This document shows positions 38,923-46,996 of a DNA stretch of 47,207 bases, piece by piece. The position numbers and the translations under genes are program-made. Numbering within the stretch: position 1 is the first letter of the stretch; the number at the start of each line of letters is the position of its first letter. The stretch is from Polyangiaceae bacterium (GTDB lineage: Bacteria; Myxococcota_A; Polyangia; Polyangiales; Polyangiaceae): NCBI GenBank assembly GCA_025937785.1, contig JAICQQ010000042.1:1-47207 (forward strand). Reading direction: 5' to 3'. The notes under the pieces are model-generated. The model was given only the letters and a program-made list of their open reading frames with translations. It was not told the origin of the DNA and made no database searches.

Positions 38923-40230
38923 CTAGAATGTCGTTCGGTAGCTGCCGAGCCCGAACTCGTGGCGGGGGCTCGCCGCGCTGGCGCCCGGTCCGTAGGTGTC
39001 GAATTGCTCTTCCTGACTGTACAGGCTCCACCATAACGTGCCGCCTGCCACACCCAAGGCGAGCGCGGACCACCCAAAGTAGGTGCCCGGGCTGCGCGCC
39101 GCTCCGCACTCGGAGTCGCCCGGCGCGCACGGATCGGCTGTGAGGCCGTGGATGCCCATCCCCAGCGCGTAGCCTCCGAACAACGTCGCCGGGATCCCGA
39201 CGCCGTACAGGGCCAACGTCGACCAGAAGGGTGAGCCCTTCTCCATTTGGTAACTGGCCTCGAGCTGTGAGCCCGGCGGGTGGGGAAATGCGTTCGGTAA
39301 GCGGATCTTGGCCATCGGCGCGTCCGGCGCGGGTTCGCGCATCAGGTAATAGCCGCTGCCGGGGTTCACCCACTGCGTGCAGGGCAAGCGGCAGATCAAC
39401 GCTCCTGCCTGGTCGCGGAGCGTCCAGCTTTCCTCCCAGTCGTCGGGACCTGGGATCGCAATCTGCACGGCACCCGACGAGACTACCTTGGCTTCTTGCT
39501 CGGGACGCAGCGCTGCCAGAAACAGCTGGATGGGCGACGCGCATTGATCCGCAGGAGCCTCGCCGGTGGCCCTGGCGCAGGCCGCGGGATCGCCGGCCTC
39601 GCGCAACAGTGACTCGTGACGTTTGGTGCCCGCGCTGGCGCCGACGGCAGGCACGCTCACGCCGCCTTTCCCGCTGAAGTCGCTGCCGCTATACATCTTG
39701 AACGCGCCCACGCTGACGCGCGTGACGACGTGAGTAGCGTCCGCGCAGCCGGGTCCCAGCGCGACGCGCTCTAGGTCGGTTCCGAGCAGCGTCAACTGGC
39801 CCGCGACGGTGCTCTTCACCGACAGCTTCCCGGCCTGTTCCAGCGTGGCCTCCAAGCTCACGGCGCCGATCGGCAACTTCGAATACAGCTCGTTCTTGTC
39901 TTCGATCTCGAGCGTGTCCGTCGCCAGCGTCGTGCGCTGCCAGGCGTAGCGGCCCGGCAGCGCACACCCCGGAACGATCTTCAGATCACACCCTGCGAAG
40001 CGCACGGCGACGGGTTGCGACGCGGCCAAACTCTGCAAATGTGCCTTGTCGGACGCCGACCACTCGGTCACCAGCGGGTTGGCCGAGGCACCCACCGTCT
40101 GGCAGCGTCCGCTGACCTCGCTGCCGCCACCGCCGCGGGTGGGAGCGCCGGCCTTGGGTAGGTTGCTGCACGCGGCCGCCAAGCAGCCGAACACGGCCGC
40201 TCGTCCTAGACAATCCCATGAACGCATCAC
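38923..40230 (-). CDS. Lipoprotein with C-terminal membrane helices, unknown function
   Basis: 435 aa. Lipoprotein signal (AAVFGCLAAACSN, Cys in AAAC). The body is a beta-rich domain with two Cys pairs and an unusual stretch (DPAACARATGEAPADQCASP). Near the C-terminus are two hydrophobic helices (LALYGVGIPATLFGGYALGM and GWSALALGVAGGTLWWSLY), which would place the end in or across a membrane. I do not recognise the family. Two adjacent ATGs (40230 and 40227) are possible starts. It converges with the bactofilin operon and diverges from the beta-barrel gene at 40438. Confidence 0.75.
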   Translation of the reverse strand: MMRSWDCLGRAAVFGCLAAACSNLPKAGAPTRGGGGSEVSGRCQTVGASANPLVTEWSASDKAHLQSLAASQPVAVRFAGCDLKIVPGCALPGRYAWQRTTLATDTLEIEDKNELYSKLPIGAVSLEATLEQAGKLSVKSTVAGQLTLLGTDLERVALGPGCADATHVVTRVSVGAFKMYSGSDFSGKGGVSVPAVGASAGTKRHESLLREAGDPAACARATGEAPADQCASPIQLFLAALRPEQEAKVVSSGAVQIAIPGPDDWEESWTLRDQAGALICRLPCTQWVNPGSGYYLMREPAPDAPMAKIRLPNAFPHPPGSQLEASYQMEKGSPFWSTLALYGVGIPATLFGGYALGMGIHGLTADPCAPGDSECGAARSPGTYFGWSALALGVAGGTLWWSLYSQEEQFDTYGPGASAASPRHEFGLGSYRTTF

Positions 40231-40437
40231 GTCGTAGACTCGATAGCGTACGTTGACTAAACGCGAAAAGCGAGCTGGAGAATGCGCTGGGTTTCACCGC
40301 TGCTGCACCAGCAGTTAGGTAGTCATTTGTATGCGAAGGACCCCGGGTGTCCGCGTGCAGGGTCAGCTCACCCGTGGGGTTCGGGACGCTCCTGTGATAA
40401 GCTGGGAATCGATGCGTCCATCGCGGAGCCGACACCG

Positions 40438-41208
40438 GTGAATGCGCGGAAGTACCAGCGTCGCCTGTGTGCTCCGGCGCTCGCGTTCGTTTCGTTCAGC
40501 GTCACCTCCGGTGCATGGGCGCAAGTCACCCAGCCGATGTACCGCGATGCCGGCGCGCCGGCTGCGAACGAGCGCCCGTACTCGAAGCCTCGCGAGGGGC
40601 TGCAAATGGCGTTCAGTACGGGCCTAAGGTTCCCTATGGGCGATGCCACCGGTGCGCACGGTGATACGCTGGCCGCGCGCTACAGCTACCAACTGCCGCT
40701 GGTGTTCGACATCGGCTCGAAGGTCACGCGCCATGTGCACGTGGGCGGATACGCTGGCTTTGCCTGGGGTGCCGAAGGCAACGCCGACGCCGTCGAAGAG
40801 TATTGCGATGACGACGACAGCGATCTTTCCAACGACATCAGCTGTTCTACGCGCGCTTACAAAATCGGTCTGCAAGCCCAATATCACCTGGCGCCCGCGG
40901 CGCGCTACAACCCCTGGGCGGGCTACGGCGCCGGGGTGGAACTCGTGAGCCAGTCGCTGAACGACTCGACGCGTCGCTTCGAAGAGCGCACGCTGTCGAC
41001 GGCGCTCACGGTCGCCAAGGTCGATCTCGGTGTCGACTTTCGATCGAGAGGCGGCATCGGCCTCGGGCTGTACAGCGAAGCTTCGGTCGGGCGCTTCGTG
41101 CACTCACGGACGGAGATCAACGGCGAAGCCACCTACGTCGGAAAGGTCGACGACCCCGCCTGGCACGTGTGGCTCGGGGCGGGGCTGCGTTTGGTGCTGT
41201 TCCCATGA
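40438..41208 (+). CDS. Outer-membrane beta-barrel protein
   Basis: 256 aa from GTG 40438. Signal peptide (KYQRRLCAPALAFVSFSVTS, cleaved after GAWA). The mature part has alternating beta-strands (GLQMAFSTGLRFPMGD, VHVGGYAGFAWG, ARYNPWAGYGAGVELV) and ends in Phe-Pro after an aromatic strand, as in small outer-membrane barrels. An acidic loop (YCDDDDSD) with two Cys may bind Ca2+. First of three genes with overlapping ends (ATGA at 41205). TGTGATAAG at about 40393 could be an extended -10 site. Confidence 0.75.
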   Translation: MNARKYQRRLCAPALAFVSFSVTSGAWAQVTQPMYRDAGAPAANERPYSKPREGLQMAFSTGLRFPMGDATGAHGDTLAARYSYQLPLVFDIGSKVTRHVHVGGYAGFAWGAEGNADAVEEYCDDDDSDLSNDISCSTRAYKIGLQAQYHLAPAARYNPWAGYGAGVELVSQSLNDSTRRFEERTLSTALTVAKVDLGVDFRSRGGIGLGLYSEASVGRFVHSRTEINGEATYVGKVDDPAWHVWLGAGLRLVLFP

Positions 41209-41600
41209 CGGCGGCACGATTGGGACGCTGGACGCTCGCTGCCGTGGTCCTCTGCGGCGGCTGCGGCGGCGACTCCGCGGGGGGCCCGGCCTTGGCAGAG
41301 CTCCAAACCAGCGTGGCCGACCCGAGTGGTCACACCACGAACGCCTACTGCACGGTGCTGCCGGTCTTGCTGGGTGGCAGGGCGCGCGCCGAGATCGACG
41401 TGGCCGGTGAGTTCTCCATGCTGATCGAGGGGAACAACGACCTGGTCCTGATCTCGTTCGACGGAGTGCACGACGCGACCGAGCTCGAGCTCGCGATCGA
41501 CGCCGGGACTCTACGCGCGGGTTACTCCGAAAGCCTCGAGGTGACGACCACCAGGGAGCGTCGCTTCACCGTTCGGCTCTCGTCGAGGTGCACGCCGTGA
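41205..41600 (+). CDS. Small lipoprotein, unknown function
   Basis: 131 aa. Lipoprotein signal (LGRWTLAAVVLCGGCGG) followed by a single beta-rich domain (YCTVLPVLLGGRARAEIDVA and EFSMLIEGNNDLVLISF). The family is not recognised. The ATG overlaps the upstream stop (ATGA), and its own stop overlaps the next start (GTGA), so all three proteins of this cluster are made together at the cell surface. Confidence 0.7.
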   Translation: MTAARLGRWTLAAVVLCGGCGGDSAGGPALAELQTSVADPSGHTTNAYCTVLPVLLGGRARAEIDVAGEFSMLIEGNNDLVLISFDGVHDATELELAIDAGTLRAGYSESLEVTTTRERRFTVRLSSRCTP

Positions 41601-43048
41601 CACCGAAGCGAGCGGTGCTGTGGCTGTGCCTGGCTGCGGGCGCGTGCAGCTCGCCCCAGGGGACCCCGGTGGAGCTCCGCTTCGGCGATGACGGAGCGAC
41701 GGCAATCGGCGGGACCGACGCCGGAGGTGCCGGCGGCAGCACCACTACGACTTCGAGCACGGCCAGCACCGCGGCAGGCGGGACCAGCGCGGGCGCAGGA
41801 GGCGACCCGGGGATCCAGTTCGGCCCGCCCACGGTGGAGCGCTTCACGCCGAGCACGGGGCCGTGGGGCACCACGGTCACGATCGACGGCCGCGATCTCG
41901 GCTCTGCCTCGCGCCCCGCAAGCCTCTCCGTGGGAGCCTCGTTGACTTTGACTCCCGACGCGGACGCAGTCGAGCGCTGGAGCGAGGCCCAGGTCGTGTT
42001 CCGCGTGCCCTTCCCGCACGAGGGACCTGTCACCTTGGAGACCGACGAAGGCTCGGCCGACGCGGGCAGCTTCACGCCCTCGCACGAAGTGGCCGGGGCC
42101 ATCGGTATTGCGGTGGACACGGACGTGCTCGCCAGCGTGAGCCTCGGCAGCGGTGGCATTGCCCTCGCGCTCGGCGGCGATCCGCTGTCCCTTGCGGAGT
42201 TCGACGGAGCAGCGTGGAACGAAGCGGAACTACCGAGCGAGAATGTACGCCCGGAGACCCTGCGTTTGCACGCCAACAGCGCGGGCGAGCTGGCCGCGTT
42301 CGCGCTCGACACGGCGAGCCCGCCGGAACTGATAGCCTTCAGCGCCACGGGAGGCGAGTGGCAGGCCTCGCCCACCGGCGTGCTCGTGAGCGAACGCACG
42401 CTGATCGCCGGGGGACCGGACGGCGCCAGCGTCTGGTTCTGGACCAATGAGGGCTGGCAAAGGGCGCGTCCCACGGACGACGTCTGGCAGCTCGACAAAG
42501 GCCCCGTCGCGGATCCTTACGCGTCGTCGATGTTGCCGAGGGCTGGCGCCACCAGCGACGGCGCGCTCTGGGTGGTTCGAGCTCGGGACACCGGCAGCAC
42601 CTTCAATGACAAGGGCGCGCCGTTCATGCGGCAGCTCGCGCCGGACGCGACAGCGTTCGGCAGCGAGTTTCAGATGGGCAACGATCTGGACGACTACCTC
42701 ACGTCGATCAGTGTCGTGGACCACGGTCGCGGTCTCTTGATCGAGTACTGCGGCTCGGACGAGAACCTGCTGGGCGGTCCCGACGACCACGAGTGCCTGA
42801 CCGCGGGTGTGGTGGAGGCTGCCGCGGCGTTCCGCAACATCGGCGCGGAATCGAGCGCGCTCCGTCACGCGTTCACCGGCGCTACCCGACACTCGCTCAG
42901 CTGTGACTCGAGCAGCGGCAATCAGGTCGACGGTGAAGTCTGGGCCTGGCCCTGCCTCGACGTCGAGACGCTCGAAATCGATCCGGCAGGCGCCAGCGTT
43001 CCGGTGTTCCGGCACGACGGGCAGCTCTTGATCCTGCGCCGCCGCTGA
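41597..43048 (+). CDS. TIG/IPT-domain lipoprotein
   Basis: 483 aa from GTG 41597; GTG 41588 is in frame. Lipoprotein signal (AVLWLCLAAGACSS), a Gly/Ser/Thr linker (residues about 40-75), then an IPT/TIG immunoglobulin-like domain (FTPSTGPWGTTVTIDGRDLG). The remaining ~330 residues show spaced Trp/Gly motifs (WQASPTGVLVSERTLIAGGP and SVWFWTNEGWQRARP) suggestive of a beta-propeller. It probably works with the barrel and small lipoprotein as a surface complex. 43049-43222 downstream is intergenic. Confidence 0.75.
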   Translation: MTPKRAVLWLCLAAGACSSPQGTPVELRFGDDGATAIGGTDAGGAGGSTTTTSSTASTAAGGTSAGAGGDPGIQFGPPTVERFTPSTGPWGTTVTIDGRDLGSASRPASLSVGASLTLTPDADAVERWSEAQVVFRVPFPHEGPVTLETDEGSADAGSFTPSHEVAGAIGIAVDTDVLASVSLGSGGIALALGGDPLSLAEFDGAAWNEAELPSENVRPETLRLHANSAGELAAFALDTASPPELIAFSATGGEWQASPTGVLVSERTLIAGGPDGASVWFWTNEGWQRARPTDDVWQLDKGPVADPYASSMLPRAGATSDGALWVVRARDTGSTFNDKGAPFMRQLAPDATAFGSEFQMGNDLDDYLTSISVVDHGRGLLIEYCGSDENLLGGPDDHECLTAGVVEAAAAFRNIGAESSALRHAFTGATRHSLSCDSSSGNQVDGEVWAWPCLDVETLEIDPAGASVPVFRHDGQLLILRRR

Positions 43049-43222
43049 GCGCGCGGGCCAGAACCCGCTTCGGTTCCAGCGGTTACGGCAGCGCCCGGCG
43101 CACGCAGGGCCGCGCGTTAACACTTCTTCACGTACCGCACGGCCATTCCTTAAAAGTCCTACACCAAGCTGCTCGTGTCCCCCAACGGCGACGAGCCGAG
43201 GCTCGACGCGAAAGGAACCACG

Positions 43223-43675
43223 ATGATTGGATTCATCATAGGCACGGCGTGTTTGATAGGCTTCATCGGAGTGTGGCGCAGCGGCCACCACCACCGCTTC
43301 CACCGATCTCTGCATCGCTGGCTGCTCAACAAGTTGGACGCGAGCCCGGGGCAAGAGCGCATTTTGCGCAACGCCTTCGACTCGATCAGGACCTCGGCCA
43401 TGGACTTCGTCGAAGGCGGCAAGGCATCGCGGCGCGAGCTGGCCGATCTGCTGCGGGAGCCAAACTTCGACAACGAGAGGGTCAATGATTGGTTCGTCGC
43501 CCGCGAGCACGAGTTCAAGAGGGTACGCGAATCTGCGGTGGGCGCGCTCGCCGAGGCGCACGAGGTACTCGACGATAGGCAACGCGAATCTCTGGCGAAG
43601 CTGATCGAACGCGGCGCCTACTTCAGAAGCTGCCACCACGGCCCCTATCGCAGCCGCGTCACGGAGGCCGTATGA
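43223..43675 (+). CDS. CpxP/Spy-like protein with membrane anchor
   Basis: 150 aa. An N-terminal hydrophobic segment (MIGFIIGTACLIGFIGVW) is followed by a His-rich patch (SGHHHRFHRSLHR) and a long helical region resembling Spy/CpxP periplasmic stress chaperones (ERILRNAFDSIRTSAMDFVE, VLDDRQRESLAKLIERG). It ends in another His pair (SCHHGPYRS). It is probably periplasmic and binds metal or senses misfolded proteins. AAAGGA lies 8 nt before ATG 43223. It overlaps the next gene by ATGA and precedes a two-component pair, as cpxP neighbours cpxRA in other bacteria. Confidence 0.75.
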   Translation: MIGFIIGTACLIGFIGVWRSGHHHRFHRSLHRWLLNKLDASPGQERILRNAFDSIRTSAMDFVEGGKASRRELADLLREPNFDNERVNDWFVAREHEFKRVRESAVGALAEAHEVLDDRQRESLAKLIERGAYFRSCHHGPYRSRVTEAV

Positions 43676-43848
43676 AACGCAAAGTGCTGCTCGTGGTGCT
43701 CGCCCTGGGTACCATCGCGGGCTACGCAGGCGCTGTCCGATCGCATCACCACCGGGACCGCCATCGTGCCTGGAAAGAAGAGGTTGCGGATCTGTGCGTC
43801 GGAGCGGCTGAGCGTCGCTGGCAGGGAAAAGCAGGTGTCAACCAGTGA
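43672..43848 (+). CDS. Small His-rich membrane-anchored protein
   Basis: 58 aa. The ATG overlaps the upstream stop (ATGA at 43672-43675). It is one N-terminal hydrophobic segment (VLLVVLALGTIAGYAGA) followed by a His/Arg-rich stretch (RSHHHRDRHRAWKEE) and a single Cys. The plan mirrors the His patch of its upstream neighbour. It lies in a four-gene envelope-stress operon and is easily missed because of its size. Function unknown; periplasmic metal binding is an inference. Confidence 0.6.
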   Translation: MKRKVLLVVLALGTIAGYAGAVRSHHHRDRHRAWKEEVADLCVGAAERRWQGKAGVNQ

Positions 43849-43895
43849 CACTTGCCGTCCCGGGTCTGCTAGGCTGGCAACCGCAAAGCATACCC

Positions 43896-44582
43896 ATGAC
43901 TTCGGAAGTCCTGATCATCGATGACGACACGCGCTTGTTCGAACTCGTCGCGAAGTATCTGAACCAGAACGGCGTGCTCTGCCAGCACGCCGTCGACGGG
44001 ACCAAAGGCCTCAGACTGCTCGCTTCCGGCAGCTTCGACGCGGTCTTCCTGGACATCATGATGCCCGGTCTCGACGGCCTCGAGGTGCTCCGGCGCATTC
44101 GCGACAAGAGCGCGATCCCCGTCATCATGCTGACCGCCAAAGGCGACGAAACCGATCGCGTGGTAGGGCTCGAACTCGGCGCCGATGACTACCTCACGAA
44201 GCCCTTCAGCGCGCGTGAGCTGCTCGCCCGCTTGCGCGCGGTGCTCAGGCGCGGCACCCTGCCAAGCAGCGGGGAGCGGCTGAGAGTCGGGCAGATCGAG
44301 CTCGACCTGAGCACGCGGCTGGTGACGGTTCAGGGTGCCCCCGTCGAACTGACTGGGCTCGAATTCGACTTGCTCACCGCGTTGATGCGGCGCGCGGGCC
44401 GGGTCGTTCCGCGCGGGAGCTTGCTCAGCCTGGCGGGGCGCGCCGATGTCACCGTGAACGAACGCACGGTCGACGTGCACATCTCCCACCTGCGGAAGAA
44501 GCTAGCCCTGGGCGAGAAGCCCGGCAAGATGATCCAGACCGTGCGCGGAGTCGGTTACGTGCTCAACAGCGAAGGATCATGA
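43896..44582 (+). CDS. OmpR/CpxR-family response regulator
   Basis: 228 aa. Receiver domain (MTSEVLIIDDDTRLFELVAK) with acidic pocket D10-D11, phospho-acceptor D53 in FLDIMMPG and Lys in MLTAKG. A winged-helix DNA-binding domain of the OmpR type follows (LTGLEFDLLTALMRRAGRVV, then HISHLRKKL). ATG 43896 is preferred because homology starts there; GTG 43845 overlaps the previous stop (GTGA) and would add 17 residues. Its stop overlaps the kinase start. Confidence 0.92.
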   Translation: MTSEVLIIDDDTRLFELVAKYLNQNGVLCQHAVDGTKGLRLLASGSFDAVFLDIMMPGLDGLEVLRRIRDKSAIPVIMLTAKGDETDRVVGLELGADDYLTKPFSARELLARLRAVLRRGTLPSSGERLRVGQIELDLSTRLVTVQGAPVELTGLEFDLLTALMRRAGRVVPRGSLLSLAGRADVTVNERTVDVHISHLRKKLALGEKPGKMIQTVRGVGYVLNSEGS

Positions 44583-45844
44583 GGAAGTGGCGCCAGCTCT
44601 GGGGCGTGAGCCTGCAGCGCCGCTTGTTCGTGGCGTTCGGCATGACCATTTTCCTGACGATGGGAGCTGTCGGGCTCACGATGCACCTGACGCAACCCGA
44701 AGGGTATAACCTGCACGATCGCTACCGACAGATCGAGCGCTTCGCCGCGTCGCGCTTCGCCAAGGTTTGGGCTGACGCGGGCGAGCGCCAGGAGCTTGCC
44801 CAGGGTCTGAGCGAAAGCTTTGGCGTCGACCTGATCGTGCGTGACCCTTCCGGGCGCGTGCTCGATCGTGTGGGTGAAACCTGCGATCACGTGCTGTTCA
44901 AGATCGACGTCGCGCACGCTGGCGAGGCGCTGGGGACCGTCGAGGGCTGCCCGCGGCACGGGCGCAAGCGCAAGTTGAGCGGTTTCCTGCTGGCACTGGC
45001 CGCGGCGGCGCTGACGCTGTGGATGGGTTCTGGCGCCATCGCTCGCAAGATCGCGCGCCCCCTCGCAGAGCTGGCAGGCGTGGCCCGTGACCTCGGCCAC
45101 GGCAAGCTCAAGCGCCGGGCGCGACTGCGCCGGCACGTTCCGGGCGAGGTGGGCGAGCTGGCGATTTCCATCAACGAGATGGCCGAACGCATCGCCAAGC
45201 AGCTGGACGACCAGCGCGAGCTCTTGGCAGCGGTTTCGCACGAGATCCGCACACCGCTGGCGCGGCTCAGGGTGTTGATCGATCTGCTCGAAGACGCTAA
45301 CTGTGACCAGGAGCTCACGCAACAACTCGAGCGCGAGGTGATCGAGATCGATCAGCTCACCGAAGATTTGCTCGCCAGTTCGCGCCTCGATTTTCAGGCG
45401 CTCAATCGCAGGCCGCTAGGTGCTTCAGAGCTCGCCAGACGCGCCCTCGAGCGCTGTAATCTCTCGGCAGATCTGCTGCACGCACCCGACGAGGACGTGG
45501 AGCTCTTGGGCGATGCCACGCTGCTCGGCCGGGCGCTCACGAACCTGCTCGTGAACGCGCAATGTCATGGGGGCGGCGTGGAGCGGCTGACGATCCAGCG
45601 CGAGAACGGCAGGGTCGGGTTCAGCGTCTGCGATCGCGGCCCGGGCTTCACCGAGGACAGCCTCACACGCGCCTTCGAGCGTTTCTATCAAGGCAGCGGG
45701 CCGCGTCACAAATCGGGGTCGTCTCTGGGCTTGGGCTTGGCGCTCGTGCGGCGCATCGCGCGCGCTCATGGTGGGGACGCTTTCGCTCGGAATCGTCCAG
45801 ACGGCGGCGCCGAGGTTGGCTTCTCGGTCGATCGGGGACCGTGA
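44579..45844 (+). CDS. CpxA-like sensor histidine kinase
   Basis: 421 aa. A membrane helix at 15-36, a short periplasmic sensor (about 40-133), a second helix (FLLALAAAALTLWMGSGAIA), a HAMP domain, HisKA with H221 in AAVSHEIRTPLARLRVL, and HATPase (NLLVNAQCHGGG, DRGPGF, SLGLGLALVRRIARAHGG). It is the cognate kinase of the preceding regulator (ATGA overlap). With the CpxP/Spy-like protein upstream it forms a Cpx-like envelope-stress module. Confidence 0.92.
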   Translation: MRKWRQLWGVSLQRRLFVAFGMTIFLTMGAVGLTMHLTQPEGYNLHDRYRQIERFAASRFAKVWADAGERQELAQGLSESFGVDLIVRDPSGRVLDRVGETCDHVLFKIDVAHAGEALGTVEGCPRHGRKRKLSGFLLALAAAALTLWMGSGAIARKIARPLAELAGVARDLGHGKLKRRARLRRHVPGEVGELAISINEMAERIAKQLDDQRELLAAVSHEIRTPLARLRVLIDLLEDANCDQELTQQLEREVIEIDQLTEDLLASSRLDFQALNRRPLGASELARRALERCNLSADLLHAPDEDVELLGDATLLGRALTNLLVNAQCHGGGVERLTIQRENGRVGFSVCDRGPGFTEDSLTRAFERFYQGSGPRHKSGSSLGLGLALVRRIARAHGGDAFARNRPDGGAEVGFSVDRGP

Positions 45845-46220
45845 GCTCAGCAGGTCGAGCTCGTCGCGCGACGGGCCCTTCAGGGACGCTTCGCGGGGCG
45901 GGGCCGGAGCTGGGTCAGCACCTGGGCGTTGCGCCGCAGCAACGCAGCGTCGGCGGCGTCGATCGGTCGCGCCCAACCATCCCGAAGCGATCGCGGGGAG
46001 AGCATGTGCACCAGGGGGCTTTCGAAGCGGGTTCCCGGCGGCTGCAAGACCTTGAGGCGAATTCCGGAATTTTGAAGCATGGGGCCAGTCAAGGGAGGTC
46101 GTGTCCCTTGCCTCCGCAAAGTGAATGCCCGTAGCCTCCTGCTTCGGGTCACGAAATCCCAGTTTTTGCGACAGTTTCTAGGACAATCTGAAGTTTACCG
46201 CAGCAACGCAGGACGCGCGC
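45845..46220. other. Intergenic region after the Cpx-like operon
   Basis: 376 bp between convergent genes. A minus frame at 45880-46080 (67 aa, from MLQNSGIRLKVLQPPGTRFE) looks moderately protein-like but has no recognised domain and no clear ribosome-binding site; I rate it about one in four as a real gene. Nothing else is seen. Confidence 0.35.
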
Positions 46221-46904
46221 TCAGATCTCGAAATTGAACCCGTGTCTCAAGAGGCGCCGATACTCGGCGCGGTCGAAGCGATACAGCTGTGACGGTCGAT
46301 GGGCCACGCCGGCCTCCATCTCGTCCAGCGCTTGCAACACACCCATCCGCAAGAACGAGCGGCGAAAGTTTCGCTTGTCGAGCTCGCGTCCGAGGATGGT
46401 CTCGTACAGCCGCTGCAGCTGTCCCAAAGTGAACTTCTGCGGCAAGAGCTCGAAGCCGATCGGCTGGTAGCGAATCTTGCCACGCAAACGCGCGAGCGCC
46501 ATTTCGAGGATTTCGTCGTGGTCGAAAGCGAGCTCGGGCAAGCGCGTCACATCGATCCATTCAGCGCTGCGAGCGTCCGAACCAGCGGCGAGCGCGCTCG
46601 GCTTCACCAGCGCGTAGTATGCCACCGAAACCACCCGTTCGCGCGGGTCACGATCCACTCGACTGAACGTGTACAGCTGCTCGAGGTATGCGCTCTTCAG
46701 GCCGGTCTCTTCCTCCAGCTCGCGCCGCGCCGCCGCTTCCGTCGTTTCATCGACGCGCACGAACCCGCCCGGCAGCGCCCAGCCCCCCGCGAACGGCTCC
46801 TCCCCCCGCCGGATCAACAAGACTCGCAAGCCCTCGTCGTAGGTCGCGAACACCACGCAATCGACGGTCAGCGCCGGTCGCGGGTACCTGTACGTGTAGC
46901 TCAT
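46221..46904 (-). CDS. NUDIX-winged-helix regulator (NrtR-like)
   Basis: 227 aa. An N-terminal NUDIX hydrolase domain with a complete box from G47 to L69 ([20 protein letters not shown] and TGL; all catalytic Glu present) is followed by a C-terminal winged helix ([20 protein letters not shown], then [14 protein letters not shown]). This is the NrtR architecture: repressors of NAD metabolism that sense ADP-ribose. In NrtR proteins the NUDIX site is often inactive, whereas here it looks intact. No NAD-synthesis gene is adjacent. A long inverted repeat starts 4 nt upstream of its ATG and is a likely autoregulatory operator. Confidence 0.85.
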   Translation of the reverse strand: MSYTYRYPRPALTVDCVVFATYDEGLRVLLIRRGEEPFAGGWALPGGFVRVDETTEAAARRELEEETGLKSAYLEQLYTFSRVDRDPRERVVSVAYYALVKPSALAAGSDARSAEWIDVTRLPELAFDHDEILEMALARLRGKIRYQPIGFELLPQKFTLGQLQRLYETILGRELDKRNFRRSFLRMGVLQALDEMEAGVAHRPSQLYRFDRAEYRRLLRHGFNFEI

Positions 46905-46907
46905 CGT

Positions 46908-46943
46908 GTGTGCGCCACACTAAACTAAGTGTCATGCGCACAC
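46908..46943. promoter_or_regulatory. Palindromic operator of the NUDIX regulator
   Basis: GTGTGCGC (46908-46915) is mirrored by GCGCACAC (46936-46943), and ACACT (46917-46921) by AGTGT (46928-46932). The 36-bp two-part inverted repeat sits 4 bp upstream of the regulator's ATG (minus strand), where a bound repressor would block transcription. Confidence 0.6.
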
Positions 46944-46970
46944 TAGCGTCCTGTCTCCTAGTTCGTCCTA

Positions 46971-46991
46971 TGGCGAATCAAAGATTCACCA
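46971..46991. repeat. Short hairpin next to insertion-sequence end
   Basis: TGGCGAATC-AAA-GATTCACCA, a 9-bp stem with one mismatch (a G-U pair in one RNA orientation), just outside the presumed left end of the insertion sequence. Confidence 0.45.
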
Positions 46992-46996
46992 CACTA

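Noticed and set aside
42230..43639. 469-codon minus-strand open frame
   Set aside because: Antisense to the TIG lipoprotein and the CpxP-like gene; the plus-strand genes have signal peptides, coupling and recognisable domains.
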